Shown here: piece by piece, positions 1 through 11,292 of the stretch
How positions within the stretch are numbered: position 1 is the stretch's first letter
Layout of the letters: each line of letters starts with the position of its first letter
Assembly (NCBI GenBank): GCA_013396755.1
Contig: VWZF01000445.1
Location: 1,941,993 to 2,005,992, forward strand
Direction: 5' to 3'
DNA from: Sclerurus mexicanus
Taxonomy: Eukaryota; Chordata; Aves; Passeriformes; Furnariidae
Length of the DNA: 64,000 nt
Program-made: the position numbers and the translations under genes
The notes under the pieces: model-generated
The model's input: the letters and a program-made list of their open reading frames with translations, nothing else
The model's database searches: none
What the model was told of the DNA's origin: nothing

Positions 1-532
1 TCCTTCCTGAATGGAGGGGCCCAGAACTGGGCACAGCACTCGAGGTGTGGCCTTGACTTTGTGCCTTGACCTCGGACCTGCCTTATCACCATGGAGGAGG
101 GTCACAAAGATGATCGGAGGGTTGGAGCTCTTGTCCCATGAAGACAAACTGACTGACTTGGGGCTGTTCAGCTTGGAGAAGAGAAAGCTCCAGGAAGACC
201 TTATAGAACCCTTCCAGTACCTAAAGAGGGCCTACAGGAAAGCTGAGGAGGGACTTTTTTCAAGGGCAGTAGTGACAAGACAAGAGGGAATGGTTTTAAT
301 CTGAGAGTAGGATTAGATTGTATATAAAGAAGTAATTCTCTACGGTGAGGGTGGTGAGGCACTGAACCACGTTGTCCAGAGAAGCTGTGGATGCCCTCTC
401 TCTGGAAGTGTTCAGGCCAGGCTGGATGTGGCTTTGAGCAACCTGGTCTAGTGAGAGGTGTCCCTGCCTATGACAGGGGGATTGGAACGGGATGATCTTT
501 AAGGTCCCTTTGAACCCAAACTATTCTACGAC
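1..532 (+). mobile_element. CR1 LINE 3' portion, truncated by window edge
   Basis: The sequence follows the 3' part of the avian CR1 (chicken repeat 1) non-LTR retrotransposon. It has the block around 'gctgttcagcttggagaag' (about 162-180), 'gagggtggtgaggcactg' (about 347), 'agagaagctgtggatgccc' (about 378) and the tail 'gatctttaaggtccctt' with 'ctattcta' near 521. Frames are broken, so this is a dead copy. It continues to the left of the window. Family assignment rests on recognition of the CR1 3' consensus; the subfamily is not determined. Confidence 0.9.
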
Positions 533-3328
533 TTGCCTGGTGATCACTGTGTCTGACACAGGTTACCATCACCGGACCTGACCCTGAATTGTGTTTCCAG
601 TTTGTCCTGAGACCACTTCATCACCATGGACTTGACTGGGCTGATCCCAAGTCCCACTTCCAAGTTGCCCTGCTCACAGTCCTCGGGCTGGGGAAAAAGT
701 CCCCAGCTCTCCTGCCAGGCTCCCCTGCTGCAGGGAGCAGTTGACCCTTGCTGCTCCCCCACAGCATGAGCACAGCCTTCACCAGCACCAGTCCAGCAAC
801 AGAGCTGTCAGGATTACAACTAGACTTTGCAACATCTGATGATGCTGTTCCCCTTTCTGCCAAAGGGATGTGAAACAGTGAATGCTGAGAGTATTCATCC
901 ATGGAAGCGCATTTGATCTTCAGCCAGGTCTTGAAATGTAACACCCTCTCTGCAATAATGTTCTGCTTATAAATTAATTGTTCATTTTTGTGCAATTGTA
1001 AAGAGAGAGCACTGAAAGTAGTTAAAACAGAGACTTTCATGCTGTGGCAATAACTGTATGCTCTTGAATACCATTGGCATCAGACTTAATTCTTAGACAT
1101 TATAATTATGTGAGGGCTCATTTTCTGTGAGTTTGCTCTCACTTGTCTTCCCTATTTAATGTACATTATAGTATTTAGTACTTTTCTTCCAGGCTTGAAT
1201 AGGAATATTGTATTAGGCAAGCAGGTGATGAGATTCTGCTCTCTCTTCCAGTCAGTGTAATTCCACCAATTCTGGTTGTTACTAGGATTTGCTGTAATTT
1301 AACTGCAATCAGAATTGAATTGTGTTCATTTATGGAAGAAAAAAAGTATCTCTGGATGTTCATTCCATAGACCTTCTGTCATAATGGAAGCTAGTGTGTG
1401 TTCTAGTTTCTATTTCATGCTTGTATTTCAGGGCCTTAACATTCTAAAAATGACTTTATTCTCTTAATCCTGACTTTAGCAAGTAACTCAAGTAGGAAAT
1501 GAAGAACAGTTGTAAACAAGTCTGGTAAGCAAGGAATCTACCCTCTTGACATAAATGTTTGTATCATCTTTACTGATAAACAAATGGAGAGGCATCCATT
1601 TCCTCATCAGTTAACTACACATGAAGAGTTTTGAAAACAAAGACCTCTTGTTAACTAATAATTTGAAATTTTTTAAAAATTTCAGTGTATGAAATATTTG
1701 ATCCTTTAGTAGTTTAGTCCCCCAAACAGCTAAGTAATTCATGTTGAAATGCCACATGAATAGCGTAGTTTAGTAAGCAGCTGGTGAAGTGGTCAGAGCT
1801 GCATCACATTAGACGTAAAAACTTTTAGTTAATTTAGAGATAGTGTGCATTAATTCAGAGCAATGTAAGGATTAAAAATAAGATAATGTGTGTTTGTAGG
1901 AAATATACACATAAAACACATATACACTCATATCCTCAGTAGCATGCACACATACACAATTCTCCACAAAGACAGTCTGTATGTAACAACAATATAATTT
2001 TTAAGCATTTTGAGGTAATTACAGGTGAATTTGGTACCTTGCTATAATCCATGATTTACTGGCATTGTTTTTATATCACCCCTCTCAGTTTCATCAGATA
2101 TTTTGCATCATCAAAAAAAAACCCAAACACCAACCATAATGTGTAACGTCTGAACCTGAGAGTTTTAACTCTTGGTCCCATGGCTTTTGCAGCATATCAA
2201 GCATGCCCTAGACGTCAAAAGGAAGACAAAACTAATTGTCAACAATTATTTTGTCCATTTAACTTAGTTTTGATGCTATAGCCCATTTGTACTTTCCTGT
2301 GTTAATATATACTCCTGCTTATATTATCTTGGAACTCTTGCAATGATCTTACAGCATCTTCTATTAATAACTTATGTATTTAAATTACAGCTCTAAGAAA
2401 ACAAAATGGATAATACATATTTGTCACCTTTTGATGAAATCTGGGAGTTTCCCGAGCTTCTTCTTCTGTGCCGTGTTTTTGGCTGCCTACCATCTTCGTT
2501 ACTGTGCTTCTCTTGCACTTTTCTCTGCAGCTGTCACACTTGCCTTGAGAGAACCTTGGTGGCTCTGAACTGCACAGCAGAATTCCCACTTCTTGTACTT
2601 GAAAGGGAATTGAGCAAAGGTCATGCCAAGTTGTTTTAGTCTTAATGTCCCAAGGGAGGTTAAGTAACAGCTCAAAGTAATGTGCTGTGATAAAGATGTT
2701 TAGCTGAGGAAGTCCTAAATCTTTCTGGGTTGTTTTTCTTTCTCAAAGCAAGCCCATCCCTTGCTCCCCCCACCTTTTTCTGTCCCCCCTGCAGGATTTA
2801 AACATGCTTGTTATGCTGTGCTGTGGGAAACAGATGCGTTCTTGTTATGGCCAGAGATGAATGTCAGGATTGAACTAACATCCATGAAAAAGTCTTTTGT
2901 TTGATCTGTGCTGTCCCACAGCGGAGCTATGGCAACAACTTCAGTTTGGGAAATTAATTGTATCACTGTGTACCGGCTCAAATCACAGCATCACCTGAAT
3001 GACAAACATGCCACTGTTTATATGACAGCTGACAAAGAGTATTGTTTAATTGTAATCAAAAGCATTAAAATCCAGTCAATCAAAAAATCCAAAGCATGTG
3101 AAAGCTAGGCACATGTGAAACACAGTAGCATTCTATTTATATTCAAACTGAAGAATTTCAGTATACTGTTATTTTATACATGTATCTCTATTGTAGCTTA
3201 AAAAATTTAGTAACTTGTGAATTTGAATCCCACACCATGTTTGGCGATGTGATCTTGTTTTGTGCATGTGTTTAAAAAAAGTAAACCAGAGAGTGGTGCA
3301 GTGCACTGAATGAGAGGCTGTCTGTAGG
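533..3328. other. 5' intergenic flank, no gene recognised
   Basis: Mostly AT-rich unique sequence. I see no exon of the upstream gene expected by mammalian synteny (PCYT1B) and no RNA gene. Short open frames here lack codon structure and splice context. A CA/TA-rich stretch lies near 1890-1960. The block 2800-3115 is free of recognisable repeats and is listed separately. Confidence 0.6.
2800..3115. promoter_or_regulatory. Candidate non-coding regulatory block upstream of POLA1
   Basis: Unique sequence with several homeodomain-type cores: 'aaattaattgtatcac' near 2951, 'tttaattgtaatcaaaag' near 3046 and a run of AATCAAAA-like TCF/LEF-type words to about 3090. No repeat signature and no convincing coding frame. 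The call rests on composition and motif density only; conservation was not tested. Confidence 0.25.
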
Positions 3329-3866
3329 TGTCATGGTTTAACCTGGCAGATAGTTAAACCCCACACAGCCACCCACCCCCTGAGTGGGATGTGGAACAGA
3401 GCTGGCAAAAAAAAAAAAAAAAGCATAATATGAGGGTTGAGATAAAGACCATTTAGTAAGGACAGAAAAGGAAGGTAAAATAAAAACAATAATTAAAATG
3501 CACAAACAAGTGATGCACAATGCAACTGCTCACCACGCATCGCCTGATGCCCAGCCAGTTCCTGAGCAGTGGCCTTTCCCCCTGATTTATATACTAGGTA
3601 TGATGTCATATGGTATGGAATATCCCTTTGACCACCTGGGGTCAGCTGTCCAAGCTGTGTTCCCTCCCAGCTTTCTGTGCTCCCCAGCCTCCTCAGTGGT
3701 GGGGTGGGGTGAGAAGCTGAAAAGTCCTTGACTTACTGTAAACACTGCTCAGCAACAACCAAAACGTCACTGTGTTACCAGCGTTATTCTTATCCTAAAT
3801 CCAAAACACAATCCCATACCAGTTACTAGGAGGAAAATTAATTCTATCCCAGCAGAAACCAGGATG
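3329..3866 (-). mobile_element. Solo LTR of an avian endogenous retrovirus (ERVL-like)
   Basis: The right-hand edge in LTR sense is at 3329 (TGTCATGGTTTAACC on the + strand) and the other edge is near 3866 (..GAAACCAGGATG, a decayed ..CAGGACA end). Read on the minus strand it has promoter order: a CRE-like TGACATCA, then TATATAAAT at about 3586-3597, then a degraded TACTAAA poly(A) signal. The A-run at 3406-3422 lies inside it. The flanks read GTAGG and GTAGA, a 5-bp target duplication with one change, which fits ERVL-type integration. There is no internal retroviral sequence on either side, so it is a solo LTR left by recombination. No protein is encoded. Confidence 0.85.
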
Positions 3867-5150
3867 GTAGATCAGACAGGCATTGTTCCTGTAGCTGTCA
3901 GCGTTGCCAAGGATGTGGGTTTGCTACAGCTAAGCTGGCCTAATAAGCAGCTACTCCAGAGAGAGGAGCTCTCCTTCTGCCTGGGAATGGGCATTCTGGC
4001 TGTTGGGATATCCAGCCTCTCTCAGCACTAGGGAGCTTCCATAGCTGGTGGGGTGGTTCTTCTGCTGCCACCTAAGACCAGGTCCAGCAGCGGGATAGTG
4101 TTGTACTAGAACTGGATATGTAAGGAGGACTGGTAAGTTTTTTATTTCTCTTACCAACGCAAAGGAGGAGTCCTTGCAGAGAAGGAAAATAATCTTCTGT
4201 TTCAGAACCATATAAATTCTCTCTCCTAGATAGTAGAAAACAATCATTATATTCATTCCAAATACTACTAGTTCATACTTCAGCAACAACATATCAGCCA
4301 TAAGGACAGAGTCCTGTGGTGCCACCTGCATTTGTATGAAGCTGGAGTCAGGACCTACATATTTTCATGAGCAGTAAATGCTTCTCCACAAAATTCTGCA
4401 AATGAAGGGGGCAGGATTTTTTGGTAATGGCTGGCCAACACTGATGTTTTTATACATAAGATTGAGGTTAATCTGGGGTAAAACAGCACAAACCCCACCA
4501 GATTCCCTGGGTTTGTGAATGCACAAGCAGACTGATCTTAGCACTTTTAGAGGAGAGGACTTGTAAAGCTTCACTTGCCTTAATTGAGGACTTTAAGAAC
4601 TTTTCCATCTATACTTGAAATATTTCCTTTTCTGGATACAGTTCTTGCTCCTCAGCTGAAGGCTGGTGTGTAATACTCTTGACAAATATGAATGCAGATA
4701 CTGCTGCAGCATCAAAATGAACTGAACATACTCCACCTCCCCACCCTGACAAAGTCAGGGGTATGCAAGGGCAAAGCTCTAATGGATCTTTTCACAGAGC
4801 CCTCCACACACTTGGCCTCTCAAGAAGTCCAGTCTGAATCTATTTTTTTTTTCATGTCTAGCAAAGAAGATTAAAAAAAAAATAAGGAAAGGGATTTGGG
4901 AAATAGAAGGCACCCATTATAATATATACGTAAGTATAGAACATATATATTTCACATAAGGAAAAAAAAAATATAAACCCCTAATTTCTCACTAAACTAG
5001 CCAACCACTACCTGTCTCTGAGCAGACTCGGGAGTAATTTACTGAAGGAGTTCCTGAAACTTGTGACAGAGGATAATGCCTACTTTAAATATGCAGAAAG
5101 GAAGCCAAGCTGTCCTGATCACTGTTCGAGCTCCAGTGGTTACTGTCGAT
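3867..5150. other. 5' intergenic flank between LTR and CpG island
   Basis: No gene, RNA gene or clear repeat is recognised. Contains A-rich tracts near 4874 and 4961 and AT-rich sequence, followed by a rise in GC content from about 5150 towards the island. Open frames on both strands (for example 3951-4331 minus) show no family resemblance. Confidence 0.55.
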
Positions 5151-5159
5151 AGAAACCTT

Positions 5160-6200
5160 GTGGGAAATGCTCGTTCCTCCCACTGGGGACCGATCTACCG
5201 GGGACACCGCTGCTGCAGGGGGGCCTTGACCCCCACGCTGCACTCCGGCCCCAGCTTTGAGAGGACTGGCACCCACCGCCCCGCTCAGGACGTGCATTTA
5301 CACGTGCTGTATACATGACATTGACACATCACATATTGATGACATGGCATCCGAGCACGGCTTCGCCCCAGCTGCGGCACCGAGCCGGGACGGGCTATGT
5401 GCCTCTGCCGCAGGTGGAGCCCTGCTCAGACCCCGCAGCTGCGGGATGGGATCAGCTGCTTCCCTCACCGCCCTCCCGGGACCAGCGAGCGCCTGCACAG
5501 CCGCGCCTCCAGCGCCGGGCCCGGCCGCGGGCACTGCCCGGTGGCGCAGGCCTCGCGCAGGAAGCGGCCCGGCCCGCGGTTCCGTCCCTTCTCCACACCC
5601 GCTCCATCACTCCCTCNCGGCGGCCTTTCGGTGGCGGGCGGCGCTGGCGGCGGGGAGGGCGGGAGCGCGCGTGCACGGCGGGTGGCCCTGTGGGGTGTCG
5701 GGGGCGAGGGGGGTCCCGCTTCCCTCCGGCCTGAAGGAGGCTCTGTGGGACCACCCTCTCCCGGCAGCCGGGCACAGGAGGGGAGGGGGGACACCCGGGG
5801 CGAGGGGCACGGCCCCCGGCCCCGCACGGCCCCGCACGGCCCCCGCGGGGTGAGGGGGGGCCCCGGCCGCGGCTGGAAGCAGGTTTGTCTCGGAGGAGCG
5901 CGGTGCCTGACAGCAGACGCCAAGAACTGAGGGAAAATAAGCGCACCCCCGGAGTGCTGCGTCTCGGCAGTTCTCCCACGGGGGGTGTCAGTGTGAGTGC
6001 CCCCTTTTAGCCCAGCCCTTAGTCATACAAATCCGCACTGCTCGACCGCACTGCCTGGGTGCAGCTCTGCCCACGTGTGAGCTGCTGGCCCCGGGAGGGC
6101 ACTGCCCTGCCCCTGGACACCTGCCCAGCCCGGCCCTCCACGGGGTGTTCCGCTCCCCACGCAAAACCCGCAGCCTCGGCCCCGGGTTGTTTGTTTGCTG
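5160..6200 (+). promoter_or_regulatory. POLA1: CpG island, probable POLA1 promoter and exon 1 region
   Basis: About 1 kb of GC- and CpG-dense sequence stands out sharply from the AT-rich flanks. It is placed 0.7-1.7 kb before the first recognised POLA1 exon. A GC-box/E2F-like cluster (GGGCGGGAGCGCGC) lies near 5657-5670, and 'tttcggtggcgggcgg' near 5626 is similar. Replication genes are commonly E2F driven, so this fits, but it is inference. A short direct repeat (CCCCGCACGG twice) lies near 5819-5839. No start codon followed by about nine codons and a phase-1 donor could be placed. The single N at 5617 may mark collapsed GC-rich sequence that held exon 1. Confidence 0.75.
5617..5617. other. 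Ambiguous base in CpG island
   Basis: One N interrupts the GC-richest part of the island (tccctcNcggcgg). In assemblies such a base can mark an unresolved or collapsed GC-rich stretch; here it may hide the POLA1 first exon. Confidence 0.9.
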
Positions 6201-6856
6201 GTTTAGGTTGGGTTGGGACCACCCGTTCTCTGTGGTCAGATAAATGGTGTGGTCCCGTCCCCCCCCGCCCCGAAACCAAGACAGGGAAAAAGGTCAGGAG
6301 AAGTGGAGAGCACCTTGCCGGGAGGAGCATTTTTAAAGGAGGGAGGTATAAGAGAAAATGGGGCATCAGTCCAATGCTGTCAGCAGATTACTAATTCATC
6401 TCCATCTGGCTGTGTACTCTTCAACGCTGTGAAACCACCTAAAAACCCATCACTGCTTCGTAGCAGTGTAGGCCTCCTCTTAGATCTGGCTATTCCTGAG
6501 TTGTCATGGAGACATGCAAAATAAAAGGAGCTGAAAGTTCCAAACGAAGGGGGGATCCTTTTCAGAGAAAGGTTGATGAGATTTGAGAGGTTCTTTGGAA
6601 ATAGGTGGTAGCTTCATGCTGAATGTGAACTGGCACAAAGTCTTTTTGATCTCCCTGTTTGCCAGGCCATGCCTTCAGTATAATTCCAGAATTGGCTTAT
6701 TAAGAGCCATCCATGACTGTATGCTTTTAGCCAGGTAGGTCTCTATCTTGATTTTAAGCAAAACTGCAGCCATCTATTAATGCATCACTGAATACTAAGT
6801 ACCAAAGATAACAGCAGCTCATTACTAAACTTAATTCTCTTTTTAATTCATTGCAG
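6201..6856 (+). other. POLA1: POLA1 intron 1 (3' part)
   Basis: Sequence between the island and the first recognised exon. It ends in a normal acceptor, a T-rich run then 'attcattgcag' at 6856. No other gene or repeat is recognised in it. Its 5' boundary is unknown because exon 1 was not found. Confidence 0.6.
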
Positions 6857-6981
6857 CTATGCATGAGTCTGGAAGTTTTGCAGCATCACGTTCTAGACGT
6901 GAGAGGAAGAACAGAAGAGGCCAGCAAGAAGCACTTGAACGTCTGAAAAAAGCCAAAGCTGGTGAAAAATTAAAATATGAG
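6857..6981 (+). CDS. POLA1: POLA1 exon 2 (first recognised coding exon)
   Basis: Starts with two bases completing a codon from exon 1 (expected Ser), then encodes about residues 10-50. SGSFAASRSRRERK and QEALERLKKAKAGEK match the conserved start of vertebrate POLA1 (SGSF..SR.RRE; QEALERLKKAKAGEK), a basic segment likely to hold nuclear localisation function. Acceptor ttgcag, donor GAG|gtgaaa, phase 0 exit. The ATG at 6859 is internal, not taken as the start, because human-like residues precede it. The 950-bp intron that follows (6982-7931) shows nothing recognisable. Confidence 0.95.
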
Positions 6982-7931
6982 GTGAAAATTCCTTCTCTTC
7001 TTAATGAAAAGTGAATGTGAGCTGAGATGCTTAACCACTGTTTATAGATATGTAAATAAGTTACAGGAAACAAAATAAGCCTTTCAGAGCAGCTTTTGTG
7101 TTTTTAATGGTGTATGTTTTTCAGAATGTAGCTGTACTTGTTTTGCTGCTTTCTGGTATCATTTCTTTCTGTTTTCAAAACTAAACCAGTTTTATTAACT
7201 GCAAGTCAGACATGTTGCCATTGCTTGAGAACTATGCCATAGGGAAGGACCAATTTTTAAAATGTTATTGTGTAATTAGTGTTATGATAGGAAGTACTTT
7301 TTAAACTTCAAATTGTTTTAAACTTTAATTTCAGAGCTGTTACATGACTGAAATCCATTAATATTGATATGCCTTGTTTCCACAAGGCGACCAAAATTCA
7401 AGTGTTTAACTGGTAGAACTGTAATCTGACAGTGTAACATTGCTACTGTCCAATTGTGGTGCCAACAGTAAGTGACTTCCACATTGAGGTGGATAAATGT
7501 AAAGAAACCTGAAGTCTGTAGATCATAAACATGCAAATTTTCTCTGAGGCACATCAAATAACCTTTTCACTGAGCTCAGCTTGGTGTTTCAGAGTAAAGT
7601 CAAGGTCAGAAGTCTCCATTGCCAGGATTTTTACTTTTTTTTAATTTTGTTGTGGTAATATGAAATGAGCAATAAAGCAAGTCAGTTCCAAATGAAATCA
7701 CTGCCAGTATTTCAGCAGCTTTTGAGTTTCAGTATAGTGTGATATTTAAAAGTTGATAATTTGTCTTTTATCACTGCCAAAAAAGAAACTTAATGAATAG
7801 CTTCTTCCTAGTTGTGAACAATGTAGCAGTGTAGAAAACCATTCATTTCTTGGGAACTTTTATATTCTGCTGACCTGTATTAAGAATTAATGCTATGGAA
7901 AATGTTAATCCTCAGTATACTTTAACTGTAG

Positions 7932-8028
7932 GTTGAGGAGTTCACAGCTGTTTATGATGAAATAGATGAGGATGAGTACTCCAAGATGGTCAGAGACCGT
8001 CAGGATGATGACTGGATTGTTGATGATG
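7932..8028 (+). CDS. POLA1: POLA1 exon 3
   Basis: About residues 51-83, phase 0 in and phase 1 out. Encodes VEEFTAVYDEIDEDEYSKMV and then RQDDDWIVDD, a hallmark acidic block of the POLA1 N-terminus. Acceptor ctgtag, donor G|gtaagt. The next intron (8029-8510, 482 bp) holds no recognised feature. Confidence 0.96.
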
Positions 8029-8510
8029 GTAAGTTAAGATTCATTTGGAGAGTTATTTTGGTTATAGTGTTAAAACTCAATTAGGCTCCATAATGTCCAT
8101 GATTTGAAGTAAACTGTAGTTGGTACATCCTTAAAATTTGTTTTGGGAGACAAGAAAAAGGCAATTTTCTTATTGAAATTGATCTTTGCATTGTTCTCAT
8201 AGTATTGTACTAGGATGGTGAGGAAAATATTTTTTTAATGAAGACATATTCTTGAAATTGTGTTTCCTGTTATCAGTGTTACAGTTTTATCTCCAAAAGT
8301 ACTCTAACTGATAATTTCTAATTAAACACATAACAATATATTTAGTCTAATAGAAGATACAGCCAGGAGTGCCGTAGTTTTGAAAACTTTTACACTTGCA
8401 ACTTTTGCTGTATATTAAGGGGGAAAAGTGTTTAAATATATAAAAATAATTTAGGAATATCAGAAGACAGATGTTCAACTCTATATTTGCAACAATTTGT
8501 TTTTATGCAG

Positions 8511-8591
8511 AGGGGATGGGTTATGTAGACGATGGAAGGGAGATCTTTGATGAAGATCTGGATGATGATGCTCTTAGTTCCAATAAGAAAG
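8511..8591 (+). CDS. POLA1: POLA1 exon 4
   Basis: About residues 83-110. GMGYVDDGREIFDEDLDDDA matches the conserved G.GYV.DGREIFD.DL.DDA stretch of vertebrate POLA1. Phase 1 in and phase 1 out, acceptor atgcag, donor G|gtaagt. Strongly acidic. The following 764-bp intron (8592-9355) shows no repeat or gene that I can name. Confidence 0.96.
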
Positions 8592-9355
8592 GTAAGTTGA
8601 ACGTGCACTGTAGAGTGTCTTCCAGAGACTTTTAAATGGTACCTAAAATGGGCAACTTCTTGGCATCACTATGTGATGGGCATGGCTAAGTGACATGTTA
8701 CTTGAGGTTCTGTCATTTTTTGCTTGTGGATTTTGTTCAGTCCCTGTGATGCAAAAGATGGAGGTTCACAAATTGAGGTCAAATCACTGTTAACTACTTC
8801 AGCACTACTGGGGCAACTCTGCTTACAGTCTTCTGTAGAATATATATTCACTTCTAGAACAAATGTATCCAGGATTGGGCTTTGTTTTCAAAGCTGGTGC
8901 CTAGAAGATGTGTGTTCTCTGTTGGCCACTTAAATACGTGCATGCTTTTAAGAATCTGGGATCAGATGACTTTCCCAACTTTTATGAGGCTGGTAGCAAA
9001 CTGAGAAACAGAGTCTCATGTTTAAAATCCAAGCCTAGTGCCAAACTCCTGGAGACTAATTTTTTTTTTTCCTGGAGATGCTTCCATGTAAAGTATCTTG
9101 GTCCTTTTTCTGGACTATGCACTTGAGTATGCAAAGAACATCTCTGATGTGATTAGAAAAGATAGGGTGCTGATAGGTTTTGCTGTTTTTGTGTGTGCAT
9201 GACAGCTGTTACAAAGCTGATCCAGCTGCATTTCAGCCAGCAATGTAAAAGTGGAAGAAATAGACTACCTCAGCTATCTATTCCTGCTAGTAACTGGACC
9301 CTTAAACACTGAGCTTTTCTGATGTAAAATTCACAGTTTATTTTTTCTCCTGTAG

Positions 9356-9471
9356 GAAAAGGTGGCAAAACATCTATAATTGATAAAAAGAACTTGAAAA
9401 AATCTGTGGTGTCAAAGCCAAACACAATCAAGTCTATGTTTATGGCCAGTGCTGGGAAGAAAAATACAGAT
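9356..9471 (+). CDS. POLA1: POLA1 exon 5
   Basis: About residues 110-148. Lysine-rich, then VSKPNTIKSMFMASAGKK, aligning with the KPN.IKSMF...AGKK segment of vertebrate POLA1. Acceptor ctgtag, donor GAT|gtaagt, phase 1 in and 0 out. A short 249-bp intron follows. Confidence 0.96.
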
Positions 9472-9720
9472 GTAAGTTTTTACATTTTTTGAATTTAAAT
9501 ATTTCTGACTTGTTTGCAGTGTCTTAGTGGGAGTGGAATAAACTAAGAGCCCATTTTGGTTTCTTGTCTCTAGCAAGACACAAACTTCTATTACTATCTT
9601 TTGCATATGGAGCATTTCTGAAAAAAATCGTGTTTTGTGGAAACCCTGCAGTCACTTGCTGCTGGTCTGATGAGGTTTGCACATATAATTGAGAACTGCT
9701 TCGCTGATCTTATCTTACAG

Positions 9721-9783
9721 AAAACTGTGGACCTGTCAAAGGATGATTTACTAGGGGATATTCTTCAAGATCTTAATGCCGAA
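9721..9783 (+). CDS. POLA1: POLA1 exon 6
   Basis: Twenty-one codons (about residues 149-169): KTVDLSKDDLLGDILQDLNA before the last Glu. The DLLGDILQDLN helix is highly conserved in vertebrate POLA1. Its acidic amphipathic character is the kind of short peptide used to dock partners such as the AND-1/Ctf4 hub; that role here is inference only. Phase 0/0, acceptor ttacag, donor GAA|gtaagt. Confidence 0.95.
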
Positions 9784-11193
9784 GTAAGTATAATAATAAA
9801 ATCTAGGAATACCTTAATCTATTCATTTTTTTGCCATGGAACGCACCAGGAAAATACAGGTCTTTGTAAAACTAGGCTGTCTAAGACTGATTTCATCCAT
9901 AGCACATCTCTTTGGTATATCCATGTATGTATGCAGTTTAGCTGTTGTCTCCACCATGCAGCAGTTGCATGACTGTATTGTCTTGATAAAGCAAAAGCCT
10001 CTATGATCTGATTAGAGATGGTTTGTATTAAGGAGACGCAGAGCCTGTGCTAATACAGCCTTCTAGGTTTTAGTCAGCTTGGAGTGAAACAAAACTTAGC
10101 TGCATCTGAGTCATGTGCACAGTATCTGTGTCACCACGCTCCAGCCAGTGTATTGTAGGATATTTCCATCTGGTGTGTTTGGGTTCACAGGAGGAGCTGA
10201 GGGAGGACTGTTTCAGCAGATGACATAGCCTGAACTTCTGTCTCCCTCCTGCTTCCCACGATTTGCTACAGAGAACCAGATTAACACTTCCTTTGAGTCA
10301 GGAGTGCAGGATGACTGCTGTGACAGGGTTGGGACTGTCTCAAATGAGGCTGTTCTTGTCATTAATGACTTTTTAATGCCTTAAAGCCCCTTTAGCAAGA
10401 TTTCTTAAAACCCAGAGGATTGATCACATGTAAGCCATGGTACTGCTGTAGTGGTGAGATACTGAAATGAAATATGTTGTATCGTAGTGAGATTAATGTG
10501 TTTTTTCAGAACAGTAAGGGGTATACGTAGGACGTCCCAATGTAAAGTGCTCTTGTTTTTAACTCTCCCTGTGACATCTGACTGTTTACAGTATCTTAGG
10601 CTACCAAACCCTCAAATCATTAAGCAAATGCATTTTAATGCTGTCAAAATTGTGGAATATTGATTAGGGAAAGTAATGCTAATAATTACACCATGGCTTC
10701 TATTTACTTAAATAGTAGTTAGCTAACTTTTTTTTGTTTGTTTGTTTTCTAAAATTTCTATTTTTATTAGCTGTTGATAAATATCTGTGCTTGTAAATAA
10801 GTTAAAATGTGTTTTCCTCTAGTATAACAATACTGAAAGAGCACTTCTGCCTTTCTTAAGGCATGTATGCTCAGTGGTTCTGCTGCAGCAGACGTGAAGA
10901 AGTTCTTGTACTTGTGTGTTAAAGGCAGAGTTAGCTATTGAAAGTCCCACTGTTTGAAAACTGTTTCACTTATTGATGGCAGTTTTTCTCAGAAAAAAAA
11001 AATCTAGTGTCTGTCTTCATAGGCTGATTGCTCTTTTTACATGGCTGAGTTTTATATCAGGAGGTGGTTTTTCCAGGTAAATAAGAAATTCCAGTGGCTC
11101 TCTTTATCTTTAGTGGAAAGTGTTACTAACCAAAGCAAAAGAAGATCCTGACATCACCTTTATTTTGTTACTGTCTTTTCTTTCAATATTCAG
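9784..11193 (+). other. POLA1: POLA1 intron 6
   Basis: 1410 bp, AT-rich, with T-runs near 10727-10746 and an A-run near 10993. No exon, RNA gene or recognisable transposon. Ends in a long pyrimidine tract and 'ttcag'. Confidence 0.6.
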
Positions 11194-11292
11194 ACAGTTC
11201 AGCTAAGTCCACCACCAATTATAATGCTGAAAAGGAAAAGATCTGCTGGAGTGCCACGGAATCCTTTCTCTATGCAGTCCCAAACTTCCAAG
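11194..11292 (+). CDS. POLA1: POLA1 exon 7
   Basis: About residues 170-202. QLSPPPIIMLKKRKS-type segment: the sequence reads SPPPIIMLKRKRSAGVPRNP, matching the TPPP..ILKKKRS..A..NPFS region of vertebrate POLA1, then a Ser/Gln-rich tail. Phase 0/0, donor AAG|gtaaag. Divergence rises here, as expected for the poorly conserved linker. Confidence 0.93.

Noticed and set aside
1..5150. Upstream neighbour gene (PCYT1B expected from mammalian synteny)
   Set aside because: No exon resembling it was seen on either strand; it probably lies further left.
5257..5979. Several overlapping open frames of 78-198 codons on both strands in the CpG island
   Set aside because: GC-rich sequence lacks stop codons; products are Pro/Arg/Gly/Ala-rich in every frame and one crosses the N. 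None resembles POLA1 exon 1.
5941..5998. Possible exon 1 donor T|gtgagt at 5993
   Set aside because: The phase would fit, but going upstream in that frame a stop (TAA at 5938-5940) comes before any ATG.
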